This document shows positions 8,762 through 16,711 of a DNA stretch of 64,000 nucleotides, in pieces. The DNA is from Nostoc sp. 106C (GTDB lineage: Bacteria > Cyanobacteriota > Cyanobacteriia > Cyanobacteriales > Nostocaceae). The notes beneath the pieces were generated by a model. It was not told the DNA's origin, searched no databases, and saw only the letters and a program-made list of their open reading frames with translations. The translations under genes were made by a program, and so were the position numbers. Each line of letters begins with the position of its first letter. Position 1 is the stretch's first letter. The DNA is taken from positions 1-64,000 of the forward strand of contig NZ_MTAW01000169.1 in assembly GCF_002154725.1 (NCBI RefSeq), read 5' to 3'.

Positions 8762-10645
8762 ATGCAGCCTGGACTTTGGAAAAGAATCACATCAGAACTG
8801 GCCATCTGGCGTGTAGGTGTATTACCAGGCATTGTAGTTCTTTGTCTGGTGATTATTGCTCGTCTTACTGGTTCAATGCAATCTTTAGAATGGCTAGTTT
8901 TTGATACTTTTCTCCGTCTGCGTCTTGCAGAGAATATAGATGAACGAATTCTGATTGTAGGGATTAATGAAGATGATATCCATCGTGTAGGGTATCCTGT
9001 ACCAGATAAGGAGATGGCGGAACTACTAAGAAAGTTACAAGCTTACGCGCCTAGAGTTATTGGCCTTGATGTTGTTAGGGATATACCAGTTGAACCTGGA
9101 CACTCAGAATTGGAAAACATATTTAAGAATAGTAAAAATTTAATTGGTATTGAAAAAGTATTACCTGAGACAGTTAAGCCACCACCAGATTTACCCACTG
9201 AACAAGTAGGTTTTGTAGATCAAATTCCGGATGTTGATGGTAAGTTAAGACGCAGTTTATTAAGAATCACAACACATCAAGGATACAAATTTGCCTTGTC
9301 TGTTCTTTTGGCAGAGGCTTATTTAGCTCCTCAAGGTATTAATTTAGAAAATGGGACTGGTGATCGCGAAGTTATCAAAGTCGGTAATACTGAACTACCT
9401 CGCATCTTCAATAACTCTGGAGGATATGTACGAACCGATGCAGGTGGGTTTCAGATACTATTCAATTTTCGCAGTGGTGGAGAACGATTTAGAACAATTA
9501 CTCTTGAGGATGTCAAAGCAGGAAAAGTTCCACCAGATTGGATACGCGATCGCATTGTGATTATTGGGATGACTGCCCCTAGTGCTAAAGACTTTACCAC
9601 TACTTCCGCGATTCCATCTGCCAAATTTGCACCACCAGGCCAAGTTTATGGAGTAGAAATTCATGCCCATGCTGTTAGCCAAATTATCAGTGCAGTTTTG
9701 AATTCTCGACCATTCTTAAATACTTGGCCAGAGGAATGGGAATATATCTGGATTGTGACTTGGGGTTTTTTGGGAATTGCTAATGCTAGGCTAACTAAAT
9801 TTCCTTTAATCAATCTTTTAGCTATTAGTCTTGTTAGCTTTATTCTAGTTTTAGTTAGTTATTTACTTTTAACTTGGGGTTGGTGGATTCCAATCATACC
9901 AGCAATAATTATTTATACTTTAAATGCTTTAGGACTTACAGCTTTATATCAATATGAACAAGCTTTACGCTCTGGAATAACTGCTCGTCATTCCATGATG
10001 GAACTGACATTTGAAACAATTCACAATGGACCTCTACAAACTCTTGCTAAAGCTTTGAAGTTGGTTCGTGACCATAACTTACCTACAGACAAATTACTGT
10101 CAGAGGTTCAAAAAGAACTGGAAAAATTGAATCAGGATCTCCGGGGAATTTATGAATTTTTGCAACGAGAACCTATAAATCAAGATAGTAGCCTATATCT
10201 AGGAAAAGGCCTAGTAATTAATTTACAAGACCCTGTTCATGAAATTCTTTATCAAGTTTACAGCTATACCTTAGAGCGAGACTTTCCCTGCTTTAAAACT
10301 CTTAGAGTAAAAATCCGTACATTTGAACCAATAGATGAGCGGTATTTAAGTATTGAACATAAGCGAGGACTTTGCCGATTTCTAGAAGAAGCTTTATGTA
10401 ATGTTGGCAAACACGCAACAGGTGTCACACGCTTAGAAGTTACCTGTTCTTTATTTGAAGGCTGGCAGACTCTGAGCATTGTAGATGATGCATTAGCTAT
10501 CAGTTTATATAGAGAAGGTAGAGGAACACAACAATTTAGAAATTTGGCTCGACAACTTAAGGGGAAATTTCGGCGAGTTTCCCTTTATCCAAGAGGTACT
10601 CTTTGTGAGCTATCCTGGCCTGTGCCAAAGTTTTGGCTGTCTTAA
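8762..10645 (+). CDS. CHASE2-domain sensor histidine kinase (HPK7/DesK-like)
   Basis: 627 residues. An N-terminal membrane helix is followed by an extracytoplasmic CHASE2 domain (ILIVGINEDDI, VIGLDVVRDIPVE, GVEIHAHAVSQI; about 40-320), then two to three membrane helices (about 335-410). The kinase core has an H-box ETIHNGPLQTLAKAL (His near residue 420), an N-box LEEALCNVGKHA and a G-box-like GRGTQQFRNLARQLKG. CHASE2 senses an external signal; the adjacent exported peptides make these an attractive but unproven ligand. The kinase is separated from its presumed response regulator (7300-7977) by 784 bp, so it is probably transcribed separately. Confidence 0.9.
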   Translation: MQPGLWKRITSELAIWRVGVLPGIVVLCLVIIARLTGSMQSLEWLVFDTFLRLRLAENIDERILIVGINEDDIHRVGYPVPDKEMAELLRKLQAYAPRVIGLDVVRDIPVEPGHSELENIFKNSKNLIGIEKVLPETVKPPPDLPTEQVGFVDQIPDVDGKLRRSLLRITTHQGYKFALSVLLAEAYLAPQGINLENGTGDREVIKVGNTELPRIFNNSGGYVRTDAGGFQILFNFRSGGERFRTITLEDVKAGKVPPDWIRDRIVIIGMTAPSAKDFTTTSAIPSAKFAPPGQVYGVEIHAHAVSQIISAVLNSRPFLNTWPEEWEYIWIVTWGFLGIANARLTKFPLINLLAISLVSFILVLVSYLLLTWGWWIPIIPAIIIYTLNALGLTALYQYEQALRSGITARHSMMELTFETIHNGPLQTLAKALKLVRDHNLPTDKLLSEVQKELEKLNQDLRGIYEFLQREPINQDSSLYLGKGLVINLQDPVHEILYQVYSYTLERDFPCFKTLRVKIRTFEPIDERYLSIEHKRGLCRFLEEALCNVGKHATGVTRLEVTCSLFEGWQTLSIVDDALAISLYREGRGTQQFRNLARQLKGKFRRVSLYPRGTLCELSWPVPKFWLS

Positions 10646-11008
10646 TTATATAAATTACTGTAAATATAATTTGTCACTTCAGCTTTAATTACAGTAAATA
10701 CAATAAATGTTTACTAATTTATCCCTTAAAAAATCAATATTTTATTTATGAATTATAATAGATGCTATATCTAATGATAGATGCTTTAAATAAATACAAT
10801 AACTATTATTTTAACTAACTAGATAGCGATTTTTAAACTAATTTTTGGGTGCCTACTACTTATAAATACAATTCAGATAAGCCTTAGTAACCTTTGATAA
10901 TCAAAGGTTTTATGCAGGTAATCAATTTTATTACCTGAATTGTATTAATACATATTTTGTAAGAATTCTTTTGCTAATTTTGCCAGTGCAATGCCGGAGG
11001 CAAAAACA
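10646..11008. other. AT-rich gap with two small hairpins
   Basis: CCTTTGATAATCAAAGG at 10891-10907 and CAGGTAAT...ATTACCTG at 10915-10937 form two adjacent stems. They may end the kinase transcript, although neither has a strong T-run. Otherwise nothing recognisable. Confidence 0.45.
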
Positions 11009-11179
11009 ATGGTGGCTTACATGAAGTGGTTTTTGCACCAATTTTTTAATATCGAGTTTTTTATAACTTGTGTTTTGATTATGACATTAGGGTTGACTAT
11101 GGCTAAACTAGCTGGATATCAATCACCACACGAACAAAAACACCCAAGTGGTTATTCAGACTCATCAGGTGTGAGGTAA
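11009..11179 (+). CDS. Small single-pass membrane peptide, unknown function
   Basis: 56 residues from ATG 11009, chosen because GGAGG (10996-11000) lies 8 bp upstream; an ATG at 10991 is the upstream alternative. A central hydrophobic helix (FFITCVLIMTLGLTMAKLAGY) and a hydrophilic tail are visible. I do not recognise a family. It lies downstream of the CHASE2 kinase and convergent with tsaB. The good ribosome site is the main support. Confidence 0.4.
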   Translation: MVAYMKWFLHQFFNIEFFITCVLIMTLGLTMAKLAGYQSPHEQKHPSGYSDSSGVR

Positions 11180-11283
11180 AACAGGCTTGATGCTTAGGTT
11201 TGTGGACTATGAACTGTACTTCACTATTTCAACTGCGCTGTATTATGTCTGGTTGAACAGTTGTTATTGCGTTTGTCCTACAG

Positions 11284-11342
11284 CCCTTCTCCTAAAGGAG
11301 ACGCTACGCGAACGGGCATCCTACGGCGGGCGTTTCCGTAGC
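11284..11342. repeat. Short dispersed repeat cluster (two palindromic units)
   Basis: CTTCTCCTAAAGGAG runs into ACGCTACGCGAACGGG, then CTACGG...CCGTAG. The reverse complement (CGTTCGCGTAGCGTCTCC...GGAGAAG) is the same core that sits inside the tRNA-Phe-like gene at 16991-17088. Confidence 0.65.
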
Positions 11343-11358
11343 ATATCCCCATACTGGA

Positions 11359-12015
11359 TCAAGCTTCTACAGGATGCTGTCCATAGTAAGGTAAAGCTTC
11401 AGACCAAAGAGGACGCTTGCCTTGTTGCCAGTCTAGATAAGCTAGTTCCAAAATACTTGTTACCGTTGCGGCTAACGCAGATTTTGCTTCAATTAATTGG
11501 TAAGTTGTCTGCGATTTCGCTAGAGTTTCCTGCCATGCTTCTGGCGTAAACACAGTATCTGCCAATAAAGCTGTGAGTCCTAAACCATCAGGGCTAGGTT
11601 GATAAATCGCACCAAAAACTTGACCACGTTGGGCTGGCATTTGAATAGCGATCGCATCTGTCTTTTGGCTTTGGACTACTTCTGACCAAGCGACGGCGGC
11701 TAAGGTGGAAACCGCAAATACAGGAATCTCTAACTGTTGCCCCAAAGTACGAGCCAGAACGACCCCAATTCGCGTTCCTGTAAAACCACCAGGCCCTTTA
11801 GCGACCGCCAGAAATGCTATATCTGACCAAGTTTGTGGCTGAATAAATTCAATTAAGTATTGATGTACCAGACTAGACAAATCGCGCCCTAAATTCCATA
11901 CTTGAGAGCGAGAATCCCCTGCAAAGTTATTAATAGCTAAACCTAATTCCGGCGTTGTGGTGTGCAGTGCCAAACCATATTGTGTAACTGCAAGATTTTG
12001 GAGTTCAGTAGTCAA
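11359..12015 (-). CDS. tsaB: tRNA threonylcarbamoyladenosine biosynthesis protein TsaB
   Basis: 218 residues. The N-terminal half has the TsaB/Gcp-like fold signature (GLALHTTTPELGLAI, VAKGPGGFTGTRIGVVLARTLG, VSTLAAVAW). TsaB is the non-catalytic partner of TsaD in making t6A37 on ANN-decoding tRNAs. The metal-binding residues of TsaD are absent, as expected for TsaB. Translation appears to start at TTG 12015. It is convergent with the small membrane gene and lies downstream of ycf34 on the same strand. Confidence 0.93.
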   Translation of the reverse strand: MTTELQNLAVTQYGLALHTTTPELGLAINNFAGDSRSQVWNLGRDLSSLVHQYLIEFIQPQTWSDIAFLAVAKGPGGFTGTRIGVVLARTLGQQLEIPVFAVSTLAAVAWSEVVQSQKTDAIAIQMPAQRGQVFGAIYQPSPDGLGLTALLADTVFTPEAWQETLAKSQTTYQLIEAKSALAATVTSILELAYLDWQQGKRPLWSEALPYYGQHPVEA

Positions 12016-12124
12016 AATTAATTCAAATATTGATGAGCCTTATAACTTTAAAAAAAGAGTATTTAAAAGTCAATAACTCATAACTATAGCCAACCTATCT
12101 GATTAGCCAAAATTGTCAATTTCA

Positions 12125-12155
12125 GATACCCGACTTTTCAAAAAAGTCGGGTATC
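12125..12155. terminator. Probable rho-independent terminator / hairpin
   Basis: GATACCCGACTTTT and AAAAGTCGGGTATC form a long stem with a tiny loop. The T-run (TTGTTTTT) follows on the plus strand. It lies between ycf34 and tsaB, so it may separate these two minus-strand genes or act in both directions. Confidence 0.6.
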
Positions 12156-12201
12156 TTGTTTTTCCAAATCACCCGCCTTGCAACATTGATAACTCATAAC
12201 G

Positions 12202-12450
12202 TTAGGTTGGAACTAATTCACCTGGACGCAACTTTGCCCACTTACCAGTTTCTTGCTTAAAGCTGAGACAACCGACTACATCCCATTCCATCTCAATGAT
12301 TTCTCCTTTAGTGCGGATATTGACATTGATCGAAGGTTCATTCGGGTCAAAATTGGGTGTTTCAGTCAAGTGGGGCTGTTGATGCTGCGTTTCTACGGCA
12401 TGATAGGTTAAACAGCGGTCTACATAGTGGCAGTTCACGCAAATACACAT
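12202..12450 (-). CDS. ycf34: Ycf34 family iron-sulfur protein
   Basis: 82 residues starting MCICVNCHYVDRC, with the clustered Cys residues (CxCxxCxxxxxC) that define Ycf34, a conserved cyanobacterial and plastid protein. In Synechocystis it is reported to bind an Fe-S cluster and influence photosynthetic electron transport. The C-terminal half (EMEWDVVGCLSFK) carries a further Cys. Full length for the family. Divergent from cca with an 86-bp intergenic region that should hold both promoters. Confidence 0.9.
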   Translation of the reverse strand: MCICVNCHYVDRCLTYHAVETQHQQPHLTETPNFDPNEPSINVNIRTKGEIIEMEWDVVGCLSFKQETGKWAKLRPGELVPT

Positions 12451-12536
12451 AATAGAACCAACTCCAGGAACCTTTATTGTTAATCTAGCTTAAGGCAAAC
12501 TTATATTCATTAGTTGCTGGGTTGATTTTTATTACA

Positions 12537-13811
12537 ATGCATCCTTCAGTTTCTTCTACCTTAGCTCCTGAAACTTGGCCCTTTAGTCTGGCATTATTGC
12601 CACAACCTGCATATATGGTAGGTGGTGCAGTGCGAGATGCCTTTTTGGATAGAAGTCGTGAATACCTAGATTTAGATTTTGTAATTCCAAGGGATGCAGT
12701 TAAAGTAGCAAGAGCGATCGCTCAACATTATCAAGCGGGTTTTGTCTTACTCGATCCTCAACGGCAAATTGCCCGTGTAGTCTTTCCCAATGCCACAGTT
12801 GATATTGCCCAACAAGAAGGAGCTAGTTTAGAAACCGATTTGCACAGACGGGATTTTACAGTCAATGCGATCGCTTACGATCCCCATACCCAAGAAATCA
12901 TCGATCCTCTGCAAGGCTTGGCTGACTTACAACAGCGTGTTTTGCGCATGATCTCACCTGCCAACTTAGAAGACGATCCTTTACGGTTATTGCGAGCCTA
13001 TCGCCAAGCCGCCCAACTTGGTTTTACGATTGAGCCAGCTACCCAAGAAACGATTCGTTCTTTAGCACCACACATCACAACAGTAGCCGCAGAAAGAGTC
13101 AGAGTAGAAATCGGCTATTTGTTGGCAATTCCTGAAGGTACTTCTGCGATCGCCACTGCTTGGGAAGATGGTGTTCTTGCACCTTTCTGGAAAAACGCTA
13201 CACCTGAAAGCTTTCAAAAACTAGCAGCAGTTGATACAGCCGCCGCCTTCATCGCCCAAAATTGGCAGCCTCTGGGGGTGGAACTGCAAGAATACATCCG
13301 CGATACCATCAAAACAACTCGCTTAGGTATTGCCAAACTTGCCTGTCTCGTCCACCCCGATCCCGAAACTGCCGAAATAGAGCTAATGCAACTAACATAC
13401 AGCCGTGCTGAAATTCAATCTGTTACCACAGCCTTGGGACTGATCCCTCGGCTAAAAGTAACAAATATGTCTTTGAGAGAACAATATTTTCTCTTTCAGG
13501 AAGCAGGCACTGGATTTAGTACTGCTGTAGCGTTGGCCTTAGCTTGTGATAATCTGGTAGAGGCGATGCCTGGCGATAAACTACTTAAGGTTTACGCACC
13601 TTTGATCGGCCGCTACCTGAACCCTGATGATCTGGTCGCTCATCCCTCTCAAATTGTGAGTGGGAAGGAAATCATTATAGCATTAAAAGTGCCGCCTTCA
13701 CCATTAATTGGCAAACTGCTTACAGAAATTGCCATAGCTCAAGCAGAAGGAAAAATCTCAACGCCACAAGAGGCGATCGCATTTGCAGAAAGCTTACTTG
13801 AAGCTCCTTGA
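12537..13811 (+). CDS. cca: CCA-adding enzyme / poly(A)-polymerase-type tRNA nucleotidyltransferase
   Basis: About 424 residues. The class II nucleotidyltransferase head has YMVGGAVRDAFL and the catalytic acidic pair in YLDLDFVIP, followed by the neck signature (LHRRDFTVNAIAYD, DPLRLLRAYRQAAQLGF). The enzyme adds or repairs the 3' CCA of tRNAs; class II members may alternatively be poly(A) polymerases or split C- and A-adding enzymes, which sequence alone does not settle. ATG 12537 is preferred over an in-frame TTG at 12522. It lies about 2 kb before the tRNA array, in which only some genes encode their CCA. Confidence 0.93.
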   Translation: MHPSVSSTLAPETWPFSLALLPQPAYMVGGAVRDAFLDRSREYLDLDFVIPRDAVKVARAIAQHYQAGFVLLDPQRQIARVVFPNATVDIAQQEGASLETDLHRRDFTVNAIAYDPHTQEIIDPLQGLADLQQRVLRMISPANLEDDPLRLLRAYRQAAQLGFTIEPATQETIRSLAPHITTVAAERVRVEIGYLLAIPEGTSAIATAWEDGVLAPFWKNATPESFQKLAAVDTAAAFIAQNWQPLGVELQEYIRDTIKTTRLGIAKLACLVHPDPETAEIELMQLTYSRAEIQSVTTALGLIPRLKVTNMSLREQYFLFQEAGTGFSTAVALALACDNLVEAMPGDKLLKVYAPLIGRYLNPDDLVAHPSQIVSGKEIIIALKVPPSPLIGKLLTEIAIAQAEGKISTPQEAIAFAESLLEAP

Positions 13812-13870
13812 AAGAGTCAATAGTGATTAATGCCCTAGCTAGGCGTGTAATGGATTACCAGCAGAGATCG

Positions 13871-14716
13871 TTAAACAGTGAATTTATAAGTTTCTCCATG
13901 ACTTAAGTATCTGACTTGACTTTCTATTCCTGCTGCTGTCACTGCTTTCATAAAATCTTCCAGCGGTGACTTAAAAACCGTGTAATCGTTGTAGTGAATG
14001 GGTATTGCCAGATCGGGAGCAATAATTTTGATTGCCTCTACCCCTTGCATAGCGTCCATAGTCAGGAGTACACCAAACACCCTTGTTCCTCCTAAATGTA
14101 GTAACGCTAGATCGATGTCAGGATACCGTTGGGGAATTTCTTGTAACTGTTCGTACAAAAGTGTATCGCCAGTAATATAAAGCCGATACTTAGTCTCGCC
14201 CATAGAATTCTGGAACTCTAGCATACTTCCCATAACAGGCGGAAGTAAGGCATTAATAACACCAGGGCCATGCCTGCCTGGCATAGCACTAATCTTGAGT
14301 AAAGTATCGCCCTTGGCAACAGTTAATGTTTCCCAAGTATCAAGCGCCTGCGTTGCCTGAAATCCTTTTTGTTGTAGCTTAGTTGCAGCATGAGGAGTCG
14401 TGACAATTGGCAAGTTTTTATCGAGTTTTTGCTCTACTACACGGTCAAAATGATCCTCATGCATATGCGACAGCACAATTAAATCCAGTTGCGGCAACTC
14501 AGTTAATTCTATTGCTGGATTAGTTCTACGAGCCGAACGGATACCATAATGCAGATGTACATGCTCCCCTTTATGCAGAAAATTCGGGTCGGTGAGAATC
14601 GTGAATCCTGCATAACGCAAAAGTACAGTTGCAGTACCAATAAATAAGATTTCACCAGTTTCAAAATCTGGCGTGCTACTGTCTGTAGGCAGGACAAGTT
14701 TTCTAGCTTCGTCCAT
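13871..14716 (-). CDS. MBL-fold metallo-hydrolase (UlaG-like)
   Basis: About 281 residues from ATG 14716; an open extension upstream to 14782 lacks similarity to the fold. The metal-binding HxHxDH motif is intact (LSHMHEDHFD), with further ligands in MPGRHGPG and ITGDT and a late His in IPIHYNDY. A zinc-dependent hydrolase of unknown substrate, related to L-ascorbate-6-phosphate lactonase-like and NAPE-PLD-like proteins. Compare the degenerate relative at 37220. The gene is monocistronic or preceded by the tiny frame at 14728-14838. Confidence 0.9.
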   Translation of the reverse strand: MDEARKLVLPTDSSTPDFETGEILFIGTATVLLRYAGFTILTDPNFLHKGEHVHLHYGIRSARRTNPAIELTELPQLDLIVLSHMHEDHFDRVVEQKLDKNLPIVTTPHAATKLQQKGFQATQALDTWETLTVAKGDTLLKISAMPGRHGPGVINALLPPVMGSMLEFQNSMGETKYRLYITGDTLLYEQLQEIPQRYPDIDLALLHLGGTRVFGVLLTMDAMQGVEAIKIIAPDLAIPIHYNDYTVFKSPLEDFMKAVTAAGIESQVRYLSHGETYKFTV

Positions 14717-14727
14717 CACACACTTCT

Positions 14728-14838
14728 TTATTGAGTGAACGCATTCAACATTTCTGTGGGAATAGGTGCAATTTGAATACAACTAATTCCCTCATGTTTG
14801 ACTACTAGTTCAGCCCAGTATCTTTGAGCATTCATCAT
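14728..14838 (-). CDS. Possible 36-residue small protein
   Basis: An ATG-ATG start at 14838/14835 opens a 36-codon frame (starting MMNAQRYWAELVVKHEG) that ends 11 bp before the MBL start. Composition is protein-like rather than random, so it may be a small gene or the remnant of a larger one; no family recognised and no strong ribosome site seen. Confidence 0.25.
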   Translation of the reverse strand: MMNAQRYWAELVVKHEGISCIQIAPIPTEMLNAFTQ

Positions 14839-15161
14839 TCTAGAGATGTATTATTCAGTGCCTCAATACTCTTGAAAAGTAGACAAATCTATACTACAAC
14901 TGTATTATTAACTTATCAGATTACACATACTACAAAAATTCGATGAAACTCAGATTGTCCTCAACCTTACGTAATGCGATACATTGCCGACCCAGCAAGG
15001 GTTCGAGCAGTGCGATCGCACTGCGTGTATTTGAGGAAACATATGAGTTTGACGGCGGGAAATCTGCGATCGCTGGATGGCTGAATCCAGATCGACTTAT
15101 CTATAGCGGGAGGTGCAAGTGTTCTCTGGCACCAATATAAAGCAAGAAGTATCAACTACTT
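14839..15161. other. Intergenic stretch before the HNH gene; possible small transcript
   Basis: A 65-codon frame at 14943-15140 has low-complexity HIP1-derived composition and is probably spurious. The strong terminator that follows (15162-15202), placed just before the HNH start, implies a transcript ending here, so an unannotated small RNA on the plus strand is possible. Confidence 0.35.
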
Positions 15162-15202
15162 AACCCCCGCTTCTGGTAATCAGAGGTGGGGGTTGTTTTT
15201 TG
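15162..15202 (+). terminator. Rho-independent terminator upstream of the HNH gene
   Basis: AACCCCCGCTTCTG and CAGAGGTGGGGGTT pair into a GC-rich stem with a short loop, followed by GTTTTTT. Only 17 bp before the HNH start, so it ends some upstream RNA or serves as an attenuator of the HNH gene. Confidence 0.8.
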
Positions 15203-15218
15203 AGGAGTGAATTAAGGT

Positions 15219-15755
15219 ATGCAAGCTCAACCACAAACTCAGGAACCACACATATTACAAAATTCGGTGGTAGTTTTCTCCAAGAACTACCTACCCTTAG
15301 CACGCATCAACATTAAACGTGCTGTTGTGCTTTTAGTTACAGGTCAGGCAGAGTCTTTGGAGTTCAGCAGCACAAAGCTTTGGGAAGTTCGCTCTCCTAG
15401 CATCGTACTACAAGTTCCCGAACATATCCGTCTAACTGTTGGCAATCCCGAACGTCATTGGAAAGTACCGCCTGTAAACCGTCGTGAAGTACTCAAGCGT
15501 GACAACCATACCTGCCAATACTGCGGTAGTACCAAACGTCTCACCCTCGACCACGTGATTCCTCGTTCTAAAGGTGGACAGCATACCTGGGACAACGTTG
15601 TAACAGCGTGTGACAAGTGCAACTCAACTAAGAGCGATCGCCTTCCACATGAAGCAGGAATGGTTCTGAAAACCAAACCCAAAGCGCCAATTCACCCAGC
15701 AGTTGCATTTGCCGAACAGTTCTGGAACGCACAACGCCTAACTGAGAATGAGTAA
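15219..15755 (+). CDS. HNH endonuclease
   Basis: 178 residues. The C-terminal half has the complete HNH core: two CxxC zinc knuckles (CQYCGS and CDKCNS) flanking LDHVIPRSKGG with the catalytic His, and the Asn in WDNVVTACDKCN. The N-terminal half (about 1-85) is a conserved cyanobacterial extension without known function. This type is widespread as a stand-alone housekeeping-like HNH protein in cyanobacteria. Here it sits directly upstream of the tRNA array promoter; a functional link to tRNAs is possible but unproven. Confidence 0.9.
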   Translation: MQAQPQTQEPHILQNSVVVFSKNYLPLARINIKRAVVLLVTGQAESLEFSSTKLWEVRSPSIVLQVPEHIRLTVGNPERHWKVPPVNRREVLKRDNHTCQYCGSTKRLTLDHVIPRSKGGQHTWDNVVTACDKCNSTKSDRLPHEAGMVLKTKPKAPIHPAVAFAEQFWNAQRLTENE

Positions 15756-15831
15756 TTCACTCCCTTAAACCCAGCCAGAGAGGGCAATACAGCGATTAAA
15801 TAACACCGCCCTCTCATTTCTAAAAAAAAAT

Positions 15832-15882
15832 TGTAGTATGCCCTTGACATCTTTGTAGTATAAATGTAGTATATATGTAGTG
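15832..15882 (+). promoter_or_regulatory. Promoter of the tRNA array with phased TGTAGTA repeats
   Basis: TTGACA (15844-15849), a 17-bp spacer and TAGTAT (15867-15872) form a near-consensus sigma-70 promoter about 80 bp before the first tRNA. TGTAGTA occurs at 15832, 15854 and 15865 and as TGTAGTG at 15876, that is at spacings of 22, 11 and 11 bp, placing all copies on the same DNA face. This looks like an operator for a multimeric regulator overlapping the promoter. Confidence 0.75.
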
Positions 15883-15958
15883 AAGCAAAAGCGCCTCAAC
15901 AAAAGGCACAGCGCTAACACCTCTGAACCATGAAAACTGAATAATTGCCACCCAACGT

Positions 15959-16034
15959 GGGGGTGTAGCTTAGTCCGGTTTAAAGCAGTCGCCTGTCGAG
16001 CGAAAGAACGTGGGTTCAAATCCCATCATCCCCG
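15959..16034 (+). tRNA. tRNA-Asp(GUC)
   Basis: Acceptor GGGGGTG/CATCCCC, D-stem GCTT/AAGC, loop CTGTCGA with anticodon GTC, T-arm GTGGG TTCAAAT CCCAT. The anticodon stem has one mismatch. No encoded CCA. First gene of the array. Confidence 0.88.
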
Positions 16035-16037
16035 TGT

Positions 16038-16111
16038 AGCCTTGTGGACGAATAGAAAAGTCGCTCTGATTCTCAGTCAGAGCGAAGCGGGTGCAACCCC
16101 CGTCAAGGCTC
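16038..16111 (+). tRNA. tRNA-Glu(CUC), atypical
   Basis: Acceptor AGCCTTG/CAAGGCT; stem TCTGA, loop TTCTCAG (anticodon CTC), stem TCAGA; T-stem GCGGG/CCCGT with loop TGCAACC instead of TTC. The D-loop lacks the GG pair. CCA follows the discriminator. Foldable but noncanonical. Confidence 0.7.
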
Positions 16112-16119
16112 CCAAAAAT

Positions 16120-16191
16120 GTCCGAGTAGCCAAGTGGTAAGGCGTTGGTCTGCAAAATCAATCATCGTGGGTTCAATTCCCACCTCGGACT
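16120..16191 (+). tRNA. tRNA-Cys(GCA)
   Basis: Acceptor GTCCGAG/CTCGGAC, loop CTGCAAA with anticodon GCA, T-arm GTGGG TTCAATT CCCAC, discriminator T as expected for Cys, CCA encoded at 16192-16194. Confidence 0.93.
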
Positions 16192-16199
16192 CCAAACGT

Positions 16200-16321
16200 T
16201 GCAGCGTCACCTAACGGCAAGGTACTCGGCTCATAACCGAGGATATGTGGGTACCCTACCCTTCGGGAACGACTTCGTCGAACGGGAAGCCGCTCCGCGT
16301 CTACAACTCCTACCGCTGCGA
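16200..16321 (+). tRNA. tRNA-Met-type (CAU) split by a ~50-nt T-loop insertion
   Basis: Acceptor TGCAGCG/CGCTGCG, D-stem ACCT/AGGT, stem CTCGG, loop CTCATAA (anticodon CAT), stem CCGAG. The T-arm is GTGGG-T, then about 50 extra bases (16253-16303), then CAACT-CCTAC. The insert contains CCTTCGGGAACGACTTCGTC and other repeat palindromes. CCA is encoded. An elongator Met or lysidine-modified Ile tRNA; without removal of the insert the T-loop cannot form normally. It is the only CAU gene in the array. Confidence 0.75.
16253..16303 (+). repeat. Short dispersed repeat inside the tRNA-Met T-loop
   Basis: Begins ACCCTACCCTTCGGG and ends CGTCTA; composed of CTTCGGGAA / TTCGTCGAA-type palindromes. It follows the first T of the T-loop, the same point as the insertion at 16864-16886. 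Confidence 0.7.
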
Positions 16322-16325
16322 CCAA

Positions 16326-16398
16326 TGCACAGATGGTGTAACGGCAGCACCAGGGTCTCCAAAACCTTTAGTCAGGGTTCAAATCCTTGTCTGTGCGT
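16326..16398 (+). tRNA. tRNA-Trp(CCA)
   Basis: Acceptor TGCACAG/CTGTGCG with a T:G end pair, D-stem GGTG/CACC, loop CTCCAAA with anticodon CCA, T-arm CAGGG TTCAAAT CCTTG. No encoded 3' CCA. Confidence 0.9.
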
Positions 16399-16419
16399 TC
16401 TACTACGTGCCCTAACATC

Positions 16420-16483
16420 AGAAGCTTACAAACTGGTCATCTGATTTTCTCAATCAGAGTAGGTTCGACTCCTACAGCCTCCG
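16420..16483 (+). pseudogene. tRNA remnant, Arg(UCU)-like 3' half
   Basis: A good T-arm (GTAGG TTCGACT CCTAC), 3' acceptor strand AGCCTCC, discriminator G and encoded CCA follow a hairpin CTGAT TTTCTCA ATCAG (anticodon TCT). The matching 5' acceptor strand GGAGGCT and a D-arm are absent and the variable region is one base. Decayed gene. Confidence 0.55.
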
Positions 16484-16544
16484 CCAAACCTGGGGGCTGA
16501 AAAAACAGCTTCTCAAACTTGTATGTAGTAGAAATTTCACTCTT

Positions 16545-16618
16545 GGTGCCGTAGGCAAATTGGTAAAGCCACCTGTCTTTCAAGCAGGAGATTGCGGGTT
16601 CAATTCCCGTCGGCACTG
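16545..16618 (+). tRNA. tRNA-Glu(UUC)
   Basis: Acceptor GGTGCCG/CGGCACT, D-stem GGC/GCC, loop CTTTCAA with anticodon TTC, T-arm GCGGG TTCAATT CCCGT. No encoded CCA. A further TGTAGTA copy lies upstream at 16524. Confidence 0.92.
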
Positions 16619-16630
16619 CTGACTTGAGTT

Positions 16631-16668
16631 GGGATGGCAGAGAGCAGTCAAACTGGTCTCTCCATTCC
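16631..16668 (+). other. Strong hairpin in the array spacer
   Basis: GGATGG...CCATTCC encloses AGAGA-CAGT / ACTG-TCTCT, followed by TTTATTT. Terminator-like or an RNA-processing element between tRNA-Glu and tRNA-Tyr. Confidence 0.5.
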
Positions 16669-16711
16669 TTTATTTCACCCAGAAATCTTAAGTCATTAGT
16701 CACAAATATAT

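Noticed and set aside
11187-11549. 120-codon plus-strand frame
   Set aside because: Made of repeat sequence and the antisense of tsaB.
14943-15140. 65-codon plus-strand frame
   Set aside because: Composition driven by HIP1 repeats; no homology recognised; followed by a terminator more consistent with a non-coding RNA.
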